A stretch of 64,000 nucleotides of DNA from Macrosoma leucophasiata. Taxonomy: Eukaryota > Arthropoda > Insecta > Lepidoptera > Hedylidae. The first letter of the stretch is position 1. Each line of letters begins with the position of its first letter. The notes under the pieces are model-generated. The model was not told where the DNA came from and did not search any database. It saw only the letters and a list, made by a program, of their open reading frames with translations. The stretch covers positions 15,585,001 through 15,649,000 of the forward strand of contig JAWQUS010000016.1 of assembly GCA_036365455.1 (NCBI GenBank), read 5' to 3'. The position numbers were made by a program, and so were the translations under genes. Positions 47,607 through 59,633 of this stretch are shown here, piece by piece.

Positions 47607-50600
47607 AGAAACAGTTCTACAGGGTGAAGCAACTCGCCGATCAAACCTTTTCGAGGTACCAATATTATATTATCATATATTTATTTATCAGATAAGGAAT
47701 CGCCTCCTTTTAACTTTGTATCTCCCATCAACAACGGAACCAAGTTAGCTTTGAATTCAGATTCACTCTCAAAATTTTAATTCGGCATAGATAGTTTGCG
47801 TTCCATTTTTGTTAAGTATTTTATATTAGTATTTTAACAAGTTAATTTTTTTTATACCGATAATGTGTACTAAGAAATATTGTACCTACACAAATTAGAA
47901 CTGTGTTGTTACAAAATTATTTCTTTAAATTATTATGCCTATTATAAGCATTGACATGATAACAATTACTTTGTAGAGCAGGGAAAGGTGAAACATTGAC
48001 AGATGAGCTTCAAACAGCAGATAGGAAAGTGGAGCATCTCCGCAATGCCCTTCAGCTTATCAGCAAGAGATTGGCCACTTGTGCTGGCAGCACGCAGGGC
48101 CAAGACCCTGCCGCTAGAGAAAAAAGGCTGAAAAAACTGCCCGAATACCTCCTAGGATTGTCTATGTGTGAAGCCAGTAATTTTGATGATGACGACAGCA
48201 TTTTGAAATACATTTTGTATGAATGTGGTAAGTTATGTCATAATTACTATGATCACTTTCTGTGAAAAGATTAATCCAATGGTTTAAATGTAATTTATCA
48301 GATTTTATTATTTATTACTTGTTTGTATAGGCAAAACAGAGAAGTTTCTTGCAAATGAGATAGCAGAACATGAGTTGAAAGTGGAGCAACTGGTGTGTGC
48401 TCCACTCACAGCAATCAGTGATCAAGACCTTCCCACAATCATGAAGGCTAAGAAACATCTGAGCCGGCTCATCAGTGAAAAGGAATCTGCTTTTAGCAAG
48501 TACACTGTAAGTGTCTTTTTTATGTCATGAAGTGGTCACAAGTACAGTTTACATTGACAGTAAGAAATAGGTAATAAAATAAATGTAGCCTCTCAACATG
48601 TTTATGAAACCAGAGATTTCAATATAGATGCATTACCACTCCTGAGGACTTAAGTATTATGCCTCTGTGTCGGATATATCAGGGTGGTACCTTACTGCCT
48701 GACCAGAACATGATAGTGCTGAACATGTGGTGATGGCAACAACCTCGAACTCCGTCACTAGAGCTCTACCACCGCACACACCACTTGTCAAAATTTAAGG
48801 CTATAACCTTCACCTCAACCTTCACGTCTTTTTAAACAGCACAAAATAGAACTGGTGAATCGTTGTGTATGGTTGAATACATGCATATATCTATCTCTGC
48901 CTATCCCATAAAGGCGTTTTTTAAAATTATTTTCTGCTTTTATTCCAATGATGAATCTTATGTTTGAGTACAAAACAATGACCTATGAGTAGTTAATCAC
49001 TACAGTCTTATCTTAGATGCACAAACATCAATATTTATTTTATTGTTGGATAATCTTATTTATATACCTACATTCTAATGAACTTTGATTAGTATTATCT
49101 TAAAAAACAATTATACTATAATGTCTTGTTAAATTTATACATACAGATTTACTAAATGCAATTATATAGTAGTATTGGACACACTATCCTAAAGTGCCAT
49201 GAAGTCCTAGGTTTTTTATCTTCAAATCAGAGAGTGGGTAATTTGAAGATTCTAACTGAGTGTCAGCCCTCAGAGTTTAGTAGTATGCTCAATGTATGTC
49301 AATCAATAGGCTCACCACCTATTACACCATATGCACTTCAGCCGGCAATAGTGATAATGAGTAAAACAATAATAAAAAAAATAAGGTTACATTAGAGTCT
49401 ATTTTCCTGTAATTTCTGTGGGGGTGTGGTAAGTAAGGCAAAATGAATGCAGTATGTCTTAGTTTTAAACAAGGTTCTTTCATGGGTCAAAGTTCTTTTC
49501 ATGGGTCAACAGTTGCAAATATAGAGTGGGAGAATGTTATGACCCCCTAACCCTTCTCACAGGACTGCGTCTGAACACAGCATGTATAATTTTGTTTTTT
49601 TTTTTAACGTAATTCTGCCCTCCTATAAAGCCACATTTCTTGGATCATGGGACCGCTGTGGGTCCAAGATTATTATGAAATATGAGATCTTGTGAGTTTA
49701 AGGGTGGACTACGCCCATGGGTGTTTGCATGTATGAATTCATATGTCTACTTCGGATTATCCCTTCAAACTCATCAGTTTATAACATACTGAATGATTCC
49801 AGTAGAATACTATAATGCTATTAATATTTATTAAATTTATAATCATAAAATGTGCTGATTAAATTATTGTATTGTGTAAACCAAAACAGGAAGCACTGAT
49901 ATTACACGGAAGCCGCTTCACGCGTATTTTGAAATTTTTGTCGAGCTATGTGGTCTTGGGGTGTAAGGGGTCTCAACCAACACCATCGAGACCCAAGCCA
50001 ACCTCACCTGCACGTGGTACACCCTGCTACACAACAAACGAGGCTCTGGCGACCTGCCAACACGCACTGGACCAGCGTGGCGGGTTATGGTCTAAACCCC
50101 CCCAAGATGGAAATGCAGACGAGGAAAAGGCCCCAAGTGCCCGGCGGCTCCAGGAGCAAAACCGGCGTAGACGGGCGCTGGTCGAGCTCTGGAGCCAGGG
50201 GTGCTAAGAATCTCCGGGTGAGTCGCTTCCGTCAAACGACTTCGGCATGCACAACGGAAAACCGACGTAGGTTATCACTGGTAACATACAATACACGCAC
50301 GTTAAGGACAGACGAGAAAATTGCTGAGCTGGAAGAAGAATTGAACAAGTTGCACTGAGACATCATTGAATATGTGTTTCTTGTTGGTCATAATGAAGTC
50401 TATCTCATTTTTTGTGGAACCGTCTGGGCTCATCCAGGTCCATTTCCTATGAGGCGGCTTCTTGAAAAAGGAGTTCATCATAAAAAGTTCCTCCTTCTCC
50501 AGAAAATTGGCCAGCCTCTGGCCCCTAGGGTTCCGATTCCCACATCCAAATTGCCCCACTCTCATCGCATCCCTTGCCCAGCTTTGCGTTGAAGTCTCCC

Positions 50601-53600
50601 ATTACAACAGTGAAATACGTTTTGGAAGTATGTATGGCCCTACTTATGTCCTCATACATAGCTTGAAACAGGGTGAAAACCGGAAGTGATCACCGAATGG
50701 TTAGGGGCACATTGAATTTAAACATCAAGATCGAAAGATCTCGTCTAATGAAGTCTACGCTCCGACCTACTATTTCTCACATACAAAACCCCGAGAGCTT
50801 TCAGCTCGAATTGAAAAATCGCTTTGCTTGCCTGGAGGATTGCATCTCAGTGGACGATATGAATGACAGGTTGGTAGAAACTGTCCAGTCTGTGGGGTAT
50901 AAATACTTTAAAACTCGCCGACGAAATAGACCTCAAAAACTAACCGATCAAACCCTCAACCTTATGGCAGAACGACGCTCAATAACACTGCAGACCTCTG
51001 ATGAAGCTGAAAAATACCGGCAACTTAATAGACAGATCCAACAGTCCTTGCGGCACGATATCAGATCCTTCAACACAAAATGTGTTGAGGAAACGATACA
51101 GAGAAACAAGGGCTCCAAAGTGTTTGCAAGGGATCTGTCTATTGGACAGAGCCGGCTGATGCAGCTGAAGACAGAGGACGGCAGTTTAGCGTCGACTAAG
51201 CCTGAGGTATTGCGGGAGATCGAGAGGTTCTATGGGCAGTTATATACCTCGGTCGCACAACCTGCCTCTGATTTGGTTAGAGACCCGAGAGCCAAATTAA
51301 CCCGACACTATACCGAAGATATCCCGGACATCAGCCTGTACGAGATTAGGATGGCCCTCAAACAGCTTAAGAACAACAAGGCGCCTGGAGAGGACGGAAT
51401 CACTACAGAGCTTCTGCAAGCGGGTAGATCACCGTTACTGAAAGTCCTTCAGAAGCTCTTTAATTCCGTCCTATTCGAAGGTACTACGCCAGAAGCATGG
51501 AACAGAGGCGTGGTGGTGCTTTTCTTCAAAAAAGGTGATAAAGCCCTATTGAAGAACTATAGACCCATCTCGCTTCTGAGCCATGTCTACAAGCTGTTTT
51601 CGAGGGTGATCACGAACCGTCTCGCTCGCAGGTTTGATGACTTCCAGCCTCCCGAACAAGCCGGTTTCCGAAAAGGCTACTAGTACCATAGACCACATAC
51701 ACACGCTGCGGCAGGTTATACAGAAGTCCGAGGAGTATAACCGGCCATTATGCTTAGCGTTCGTGGACTATGAGAAAGCCTTTGATTCGGTTGAAACATG
51801 GGCTGTGCTGCAGTCTTTACAGCGTTGCCACATTGACTATCGGTATATCGAAGTGTTGAAGTGTCTGTATAAAAACGCCACCATGTCAGTCCGAGTACAG
51901 GACCAATGCACGAGGGCGATTCCTTTGCAGAGGGGAGTAAGACAGGGAGATGTCATCTCACCTCTGCTCTTCACCAATGCAATGGAAGACGCCTTCAAGC
52001 TCCTGGAATGGCAAGGACTAGGCATCAATATCAACGGCGAATACATCACTCACCTTCGGTTTGCCGACGATATTATAGTCATGGCAGAGTCGCTGGAAGA
52101 TCTCAGCACAATGCTCGAAGACCTCAATCGAGTGTCCCAAAGAGTGGGCCTTAAAATGAACATGGATAAGACCAAGGTCATGTTCAATAAACTTGTATCG
52201 CCCACTCCAGTGTCCGTTGGGAACTCGATGCTCGAAGTTGTCGACGACTACGTCTATTTAGGACAAACCATACAACTAGGCAGGTCGAACTTCGAGAAAG
52301 AGGTCATTCGCCGAATCCAACTCGGCTGGGCAGCGTTCGGGAAGTTAAGGAGCGTTTTCTCGTCAAACATCCCGCAGTCCTTGAAGACGAAAGTCTAACC
52401 AGTGCGTTTTACCGGTGATGACCTAGGGTGCCGAGACGTGGTCTCTCACTATGGGTCTCGTACGAAAGCTCCAAGTCACTCAGCGGTCAATGGAAAGGGC
52501 TATGCTCGGCGTTTCCCTACTGAATCGAATCAGAAATGAGGAGTTCCGTAGGCGAACGAAAGTCGCTGACATAGCCAAGCAGATTTCCAAGCTGAAGTGG
52601 CAATGGGCAGGGCACATAGCTCGGAGAACCGATAGCCGCTGGGGCAGAAAGGTTCTCGAGTGGAGACCACGTATCGGCAAACGCAGCGTAGGACGTCCAC
52701 CTGCAAGATGGACCGACGACCTGATCAAGGCTGCAGGTACCCGCTGGATGCACGTCGCTTCCGATCGGTCGGCATGGAGGTCCTTGGGGGAGGCCTATGT
52801 TCAGCAGTGGACGTCTTATGGCTGATATGATGATGTGGTCTTGCGGTGTGTGACGATTGTTTTAACCGAGGCTCACAGCTTCGATCAGGACAAATATTTT
52901 TATGACCTACATTATGTTTGTTTCGGGTCTAAGTTTTTGTGTAGGCATGTGTTGTGTGTGTATAACGGCACCCACGACACAGGTTTATTCCTAGAGTGAT
53001 TTTCGAGTGAGTTCATTAGAGATATGTATTTTGTATCAGCACTTGGAGCGTCAGAAAGAGGAGAACCCAGCGAAATTTAACGCGGCCAGAGAGGAACTGG
53101 AAGAGGCGGGGAGCCGGGTGGAGGCGGCTCGGGACGCACTCGCTGCGGACATGTTCGCGCTCGTCGCCAAAGAAGCCCAGCTCGCTCATACGTTACTGCA
53201 GTACGTGAAGCTGCAGCGCGCATACCATGAGTCTGCGTTGCACTCGCTCGCAGACACCGTGCCGGAGCTGGAGAGGTTTATTAGTGAGTATTATTGATTC
53301 ATTCTAGCTAGTTCTACCCAGTTGCGGGGCCCGGAAAACCCGTTCTTTATATTAAGTTTTTGAAAGGGGTTAACCCATTCTAGTGGTAACTGTTGTTTGG
53401 CTAAACCTTTGTTCAGCTTAACCATTACAGAGGTAAGCCTTTTGACTCTGTTAACGCAAACTAACCAAAGTTGTTTCGGGATAGGATTTTGAAGAGATTT
53501 GGGATGGGGTTTTGTAGAGATTTTCATTTGCTTGATTTTGAATTAAGTACCTCGAATTAATTCTCAGGATTTGTCTACTAAAGTCTACTTTATAAACAAA

Positions 53601-56600
53601 ACTACCACCAGATACTGAGGTAGGCTTCGCCCTTTCTGCCTATATGCAAATCACGAATTACCAAACTTTCCCCTTTCCCTAGAGACTAACTGATACTAGA
53701 TTGTCGACTGGCGTACATTGAAATTAGGAGAATTCTCGAAATTCCTACGGGAGTAATTGCTATGCTCGTGTGAATTTGCGGGTACAAGCGAGTTTTATAA
53801 ACATATCCAAATGGCAATAAAAGTGCAAACAAATGGGATAAATTAGTAAGTCTGTTGTTTACTCGACGGCTCTAGAGCAGTGGTTCTCAAACTTTTTAAA
53901 TGACGGAACCCTTTTGGGAATCAAAATACTTGATGGAACCCTACAATAAAACAATTGTTTTTATAAGTGTATTTTTTATTAATCAGCGTAATAAAAGTAC
54001 AAATTGTACAGTTACTAATTATTATTTACTTCACCACTTGGCAAGGACAATAATAGAAAACATTAAAAAAGAAAAAAAAATCTAACTAATGGGAGGTATG
54101 AAACTGTTTTTTATTTTTAATCAATTGGTTGATATCAGGTTTGGTGAAAGAAAGTTGGAGTTTGTTGCGGAACCCCGACAGAGGTATCACGGAACCCTAG
54201 GGTTCTGCGGAACACAATTAGAGTATAGCTGCTCTAGAGATGTCTCACTCAATTATAATTACTGATTGTTAATGACTTCGCTGGACTTAATTAATCTAGC
54301 ATTGTTCGCCTTCCGGAAAGTCAGTTATACTCGAGTTACCAATGGATGATGCCAGAGACGGTTACTATTATTGAGTTTTGTATAACATCACTGGGCTTTT
54401 CGATTAACTTTACCATTTGATGCGCATCGTATTTAATCGGATGTTAATTTATTTTTGAAAAAGCGGCAATGTGTAAATTAAAAAATATTTTTAAGTATAT
54501 ACAGGGATTAAAGACTATCAGTTAATATTAGTTTTGACAATATATGAGTAAATAGATTAGAATGCTGATGATAGAGCTACGCAGCGGGCGTAGACTCCAC
54601 TGCATTACCTAGCCTACTTGTGAAATGGTAATGTACAGCACTATCATGTTCAGATCAGGAGGTAAAGTACGGCCCTGGAATTTCTGGCAACGCATTTGCA
54701 TTGAAATCTCTGTTGTGTAGATGTTTATAATATTCACTTACCGTCTATGTAAACTGTAGGTCGTGTAGGTATGCTTGTTTGCATACCTACACGACATAAA
54801 AATTAATATGACTATCTTGAGAACTAGGTATGTTTTAATGTATTTATCCAGAGTGAGTTCAAGTCTTGTATATGTGTAGGTGTATTTGACATGCTATCAA
54901 TAGGCGATGAGGCATTCAATTATTCACGTTGCGTGATTTCATATCCCAGCATTTTTGTGCGATCGATTACACCTAAATCACACTTTCACGGTTGTAACGC
55001 TAAGTCGGGTGACAAACAATGATTACAGTGCTCATCAAGAAATAATGCACATCGAGGCTATGAAATTGACAATCGGCTAGTTTCGGCTTATATAGAGCGG
55101 TATCTCTGCTGCCTACGTAAGCATCCGTAGTCCGGTATTGGTCAAAACTTGATCAAAATGTTCGACAAACGTCAAATAGGTAAGGTGCGAAAGAGATAAC
55201 GCTCTACAGATCCGAAATAAGCCGACGTCTCTTCCTGAAGTCGATGTGCATTTTTTCTTGTTGGATACACTGTAACTTATTATCGGACACTTTTATTTCG
55301 TCCCTGGTGCTCCATGGTTAGGTTGGGTTTTTTTTTATATGTAATGAAAGTGGCAAACAAGCATGCAGTTCACATTGATATTAAGAGATGACTGCAGCCT
55401 ATAAACACCCACACAAAGACCAGAGGTCAAAATGCAGATGCGTTACCACTTCTGAGGGCTAGGGTATTGTGCCTGTGTGCCGGAAATAACAGGGCCGTAC
55501 ATTACCACCTGACCGGAACACGATAGTGCTGAACATAACCATTTAGCGGCAGGTATGTTAGGTAATGCGGCTACGCCCGCGAGCTCCGTCACAGGAGCTC
55601 TACCACCAGTAAAAGTTAAGTTATAGTTATACGGCCCCATAATTTTCGTCTCAGAGGCATAAGCAGAGGCCGGAATAACAAAGTATCTAAATTTATATCT
55701 CTGGTTTTATATGTTTATAGGCTACTACAGTATTCAATTAACATCCATGTAAGACCAGTAACTGTGGTTCTTTGCTTCTATCATGGCATCAAAAGAGGTT
55801 TTAAATGTGGCTGGCACCAGCCGCCCATCGTAGGAGACCTATAGGTCATATATTGGGCGCTCCTGAGAACTCTGACTGAGCTTCGTTTTATTCATGTTTC
55901 CGTACAAATATTTACCATAGGTCGTTGTCGTGGTCGCTCAGGCCATTAGAAAAATATGACAGTTGATTTCTTATTGTTTTCAGACCCTATAGGGTCCATC
56001 TACTGCTTCAGGGATAGAATTTAATAAACTTTTTTTTATAAATAAGTAATCAATTGATCCAATAATATTAATTATAAGATTAAATTATCTTGGGGATAAA
56101 AGCGTATTTTTTATTAGTTATATAAAAAAAGTTTGCGACCTCGATGTTGGTAATAGATGCTTAATACAACAATGTGATATTATACCAAGATCGTCTATTG
56201 TACTTAATGATGATTTAATCTTACACAAACATTCATAAGTGCCTACTAAATAAATATAATATGTTTGTTTTTATTCCAACAAATAAATTACATAAACCTC
56301 CTCTAGTAATTTTAATTGAACAAAACTTATAAATTACTCACCATGTTTATGTGTACAAATAGAAAAATGCGTCAGATTACTTTTAAACCACTTACCTAGA
56401 TAAGATAATCTGTAACTCTTGTGTCATAAAGTAAGGCCATGGTTTTATCAACTACATATAAAACGTTATCAACAAATCAAACCAAAAATCTTTCTATAGA
56501 AACAAAATGACAATAATGTTAAAATGCATGAGAAGTTACCCTTATACCCTTATGAACATTTTATACCCATGTGAAAAAATAAATCGGTTCAGTAGTTTTT

Positions 56601-59600
56601 TAATTAATCCAAAACAAACATAATTTTTAGGGTTCCATAAGCTACACTGAAACCATATAGTTTCGCCATATCTATCCGGCCGTCTGTCCGCAACTAATCG
56701 CAGAGACTCTTAGTACTAGAAAGCTGTAATTTAACGTGAATACCTATGCATAATACCATAGAGCAACACGGGCCACCGGCCGCCGCGGCGGACCTAAGGG
56801 GAGTAGCGTTTATTGCCGATGCAAAACATTCGTCACCGTTCTACGAGTGATACACATCAAACAGGAACAAAACTTTATAATATGTAGTGATTATGTTAAT
56901 TTGCATTACAGACGACAGTTCCGTGAAACCAGTATTTGGGTACCCGCTTGAAGAGCACCTACGCGTCACGGGCCGCACGATCGCCTTCCCCATGGAGCTC
57001 TGCGTGTGCACCCTCCACGAGCTCGCCTTAAACGAGGAGGGCCTCTTCAGAATAGCTGGCGGTACGTACTGAAATGACAACCTTACTATTACACATTGGA
57101 TACATTCCACTTAACGTCAGTGACGCCATCGACCATGATTGCTATATAATTCCCGTTACACTAGAAAAAAGGCAGCGGGCGGGCGTAGCAAGCGAAGGCC
57201 TAGTCGAACCCGCCTATATTCTTCTCTTGCCTTACACTCTTGACAGAGTGGTCGTGGTCGTATTTCCAGGTGTAGTGGCTCGCTTCACTATCCTTCGCCA
57301 CTCGTCGCGCCTCTTTGCCTTACTGGAGCATTCATGGAGTGGACCGCCCAGTGAAGATTTTATCTGGTCTGTCCACCTCATAGGCGACCTGCCTCTAGCA
57401 CGTGTGCCCTCAACTCGTCCCTGCACTACAAACCGCCTATATGAATCGGCACTGTCGGTAATAATGGCGGTTAAATTTATTAACCGCCATTATTACCGAC
57501 AGTGCCGATATCTGATATTTTGTACAAATTAGTTATATTAAGCATGAGTGTAGAGAGCTTGAGCAGTACAGAGGCTACTTATATTGTAACAATTTGTTTT
57601 GATATCAATTAATCACTAAAATATTACTTTAGCGTCTTTTAAAATAGGATATACTTGCTAGCGTGTTTCTTTCTTAAAATATGATAAATATTAAATACTT
57701 TACCGAATTTGGATATCGGTAAATCATTCAAGGTATCTAGGATGAGAAAATAACGCTCAGTGTTAGATATACAATCTACAAAGATAACTATTGTCACGTT
57801 TGATCGATATTTGTATGTTTTGAAATTCATAGAGTCTAATCTTTTATTGCAGCTACATCAAAAGTGAGAAGAATGAAATTATCATTAGATGCTGGCCTAT
57901 TCAATGTTCCTTTACCAACCGACTACAGGGATATGCACGTAGTCGCGTCTGTTCTCAAGTCTTACCTCCGCGAGTTGCCCGAGCCCTTATTGACATACCG
58001 TCTGTATGAAAATTTCATCGTGGCGTCACGACAACCCACGGAACAAGCGCGAATGAACGCTCTTTGGGAAGCGATACATCTTCTGCCCGATGCCAATTTC
58101 CAGAACCTCAGGTACCTTATTAAGTTTTTGTCAACGTTGACACAAAATCAAAACACGAACAAAATGACACCGTCTAACTTGGCCATCGTGGTCGCGCCTA
58201 ACCTTCTCTGGGCCGCCGATGAGAGTACCTTCGATATGAACATAACGACGGCGGTGAACTGCGTCGTAGAATTACTCATCAAGCACGCCGACTGGTTCTT
58301 CAAAGATGACGTAAACTTTTTTATATCGTTTTCCAAAGAAGATTTACTCCCCGACCACAGCGAATACGGCTTCACGCCCAACTTTGTCCAGGGATACACC
58401 CAGACCGCCGCGCTTAACCAAGAACAGTCGAACGGCGATTACAACAGTATGAGCAAATCCATGTTCGATTATAACCACCACGGTGCACAAAAAACGGTGG
58501 TGGACGGCCCCGGCCGACACTCCAGAAGCAACAGTCACGACACTAGTTTAATATTATTAGAGAACGAAATGAAAAAAGCTCAATCGAACAGTTCTCTATC
58601 CGACAACCAATCTAGTCCACCTCACGGCAGCCCCAAGCCGATCATGAGGCGAAAAAATAAACCTCTAGCGCCGGTCCCGCCCAACTTCACACCCGACAAA
58701 AATAAGAAAGTCGAGGTTCAAACTCAACCGACGGAACCGATCAAAGATCACCAAATACTGACAAAAACGGAGAACGAGAAGCCGGCGAAGCCCCCGCGGC
58801 CGGTCATCTCCGACACCGGCAAGGTGATCACGGGCGTTCAGACGATCAACCGGTCCACCTACAGGCAGAGCAAAGCTCTGAAGGACGAGGCCGCGAGGAG
58901 CGGCAGCCGCGAGAACCTCGCCGACGGCCGGCGCCAGAGCCTCGAGTTCGACAAGGACAACTCCCAGACGCCGAAGGCGACGGACGGGAGTGGCCAGAGG
59001 GAGTCGACAATGGTGGTGAAGAACGTGAGCGCGCAGACCGGGGTCGTGACGCGGATGAAGGTGATCGGGGACGGCGGCGGGCCGGCGTCCCTGGGGGCGG
59101 AGCGCCGCGGGCCGGGGCCGAGCAAGCCGGCCGGCCAGCCGCCGCCCCGCCCCGTGGCCGCGCCGCGCACCATCGTGCCGGCGCTCGACGCCGACGCCGA
59201 CGTGACGCTGCGCCACAAGCCCGCCGTGCCCGAGCGGCCCGCCACGCTGCGGCCGCACAGCTTCCGCGCGCCGCGCGCCTCGCTGCCCGACGACGCGGGG
59301 CCCACCGTGGAGCGCGCGCACGTCTACACGGTGGACAAGCAGCAGGCGACCGTCATCCGAGTCGGCGCGGGCGCGGGCGGCGCCGAGGACGAGGGCCCGC
59401 GCGCCACCGTGCAGCGCACGCACAGCTCGGGCGGCAAGGACGAGCTGGACGAGCCCAAGAGCCTGAGCGCCAGTCGCCAGCTGTCGCAGTCGGAGGGCAG
59501 CATCACGGAGGGCGGCGCCCAGTCCCCGCGGCCGCAGCCCTCGCGGCCCCCGCGCCCCCTCGTGCCGGCGCCGCCGCCGCCCGTCGCCCCGCCCGCCGCG

Positions 59601-59633
59601 CCCGTCGCTCTCCACGAGAGCACCGACCTCTAG
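47603..59633 (+). CDS. RhoGAP92B: BAR-RhoGAP protein, RhoGAP92B / ARHGAP17-ARHGAP44 orthologue
   Basis: Six exons: 47603-47655, 47977-48227, 48331-48506, 53040-53283, 56912-57061 and 57853-59633. All junctions are GT-AG with agreeing phases, giving 884 residues. Proteins of this group bind membranes through a BAR domain and stimulate GTP hydrolysis on Rac/Cdc42; the fly protein acts at neuromuscular synapses. Residues 1-17 match the conserved start MKKQFYRVKQLADQTFS, and residues to about 240 form the helical BAR domain. The RhoGAP domain begins near FGYPLEEHL (about 252) and has the catalytic arginine in EGLFRIAGG (about 287), KSYLRELPEPLL and the MTPSNLAIVVAPNLLW motif. The C-terminal 450 residues are low-complexity and proline-rich (PPRP, APPPPVAPP), suited to SH3 binding, and end ESTDL, a possible PDZ-type terminus. 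Intron 3 contains a LINE. Confidence 0.93.
48595..48780 (-). mobile_element. Poly(A) retroposon family B fragment in RhoGAP92B intron 3
   Basis: Minus orientation: ATTACCACTCCTGAGGACTT, GTGTCGGATATATCAGGG and TAGAGCTCTACCACC. Confidence 0.6.
49600..49770 (+). mobile_element. tRNA-derived SINE family F, diverged copy
   Basis: Shares GGGTGTTTGCATGTATGAAT and the following CTACTTCGG...ATCCC end region with 13908-14218. The tRNA head is badly decayed. A smaller tail fragment lies at 48850-48915. Confidence 0.45.
49930..52840 (+). mobile_element. RTE-like LINE, inactive, in RhoGAP92B intron 3
   Basis: Endonuclease plus reverse-transcriptase retrotransposon. The start of the endonuclease (SLVTYNTRTLRTDEKIAELE) is forward at 50275-50355. 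The next endonuclease part, including GDFNAKLGKG and NEIDFIM, is in the opposite orientation at 50357-50670. The rest is forward: TGSDHRMVRG, the RT palm with FDYEKAFD-like FVDYEKAFDSV, PLQRGVRQGDVISPLLF and the catalytic FADD at 52060-52071. A C-terminal tail ends RPPARWTDDLIKAAGTRWM. Frameshifts near 51680 and 52396 and the inversion make it dead. The 3' end is a short GATATGATGATG run, as RTE elements often have. Confidence 0.88.
50357..50670 (-). repeat. Inverted internal segment of the LINE
   Basis: Minus-strand reading continues the endonuclease domain (MYEDISRAIHTSKTYFTVVM, then ANFLEKEELFMMNSFFKK). The left junction shares GAGACATCATT between the forward and inverted partners, and the endonuclease segment that should lie between is missing. 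Confidence 0.85.
52845..53000 (+). mobile_element. tRNA-derived SINE family E, partial copy
   Basis: TTTGTTTCGGGTCTAAGTTT, GGCATGTGTTGTGTGTG and GGCACCCACGACACAGGTTT match copies 1 and 2. It stops 40 bases before RhoGAP92B exon 4, and its T/G-rich end lies just upstream of the acceptor region. Confidence 0.7.
53284..53869 (+). other. RhoGAP92B intron 4, 5' part
   Basis: Intron sequence with no recognised element before the hAT derivative. Confidence 0.4.
53870..54239 (-). mobile_element. Non-autonomous hAT element with perfect 8-bp target-site duplication
   Basis: Element 53878-54231 is flanked by CTCTAGAG at 53870-53877 and 54232-54239. The left terminus CAGTGGTTCTCAAACTTTTT and the right-hand GGTTCTGCGGAACAC region match the hAT relic at 25607-26619 in reverse. 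The middle retains the antisense end of the transposase gene. It is therefore an internal-deletion derivative of that family. Confidence 0.9.
54565..54800 (+). mobile_element. Poly(A) retroposon family B copy with a terminal fold-back
   Basis: AGAGCTACGCAGCGGGCGTA through the TGTAAACTGTAG end region. The tail contains a perfect 15-bp inverted repeat at 54760-54795. Confidence 0.65.
54760..54795. repeat. Perfect 15-bp inverted repeat with a 6-nt loop
   Basis: GTCGTGTAGGTATGC, loop TTGTTT, then the exact complement. It overlaps the place where family B normally reads GCATGCTTGTTTGCCAC. Confidence 0.95.
55325..55616 (-). mobile_element. Poly(A) retroposon family B, near-complete minus copy
   Basis: Begins with the T run and TATGTAATGAAAGTGGCAAA and ends GAGCTCTACCACCAGTAAAA. 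A plus-orientation 3' fragment of the family (55635-55760) directly follows, forming an inverted pair. Confidence 0.8.
55761..56759 (+). other. RhoGAP92B intron 4, 3' part
   Basis: AT-rich. 56580-56720 holds retroelement-end-like sequence (AATCGGTTCAGTAGTTTTT, TAGGGTTCC...GCCGTCTGTCCGC). Confidence 0.4.
56760..56850. mobile_element. Inverted-repeat element M, terminal fragment
   Basis: CATAGAGCAACACGGGCCAC, GGCCGCCGCGGCGGACC and GGGGAGTAGCG match the M termini. It sits about 60 bases before RhoGAP92B exon 5. Confidence 0.55.
57225..57430 (-). mobile_element. LINE C-terminal fragment in RhoGAP92B intron 5
   Basis: Minus-strand frame GRVEGTRARGRSPMRWTDQI followed by RRDEWRRIVKRAT, the common end of non-LTR retrotransposon proteins. 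Truncated on both sides. Confidence 0.7.
57445..57509. repeat. Perfect 30-bp inverted repeat with a 5-nt loop in RhoGAP92B intron 5
   Basis: Left arm 57445-57474, loop ATTTA, right arm 57480-57509; all 30 positions pair. Starts ATCGGCACTGTCGGTAATAA. Just downstream (plus) of a LINE fragment. Confidence 0.97.
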
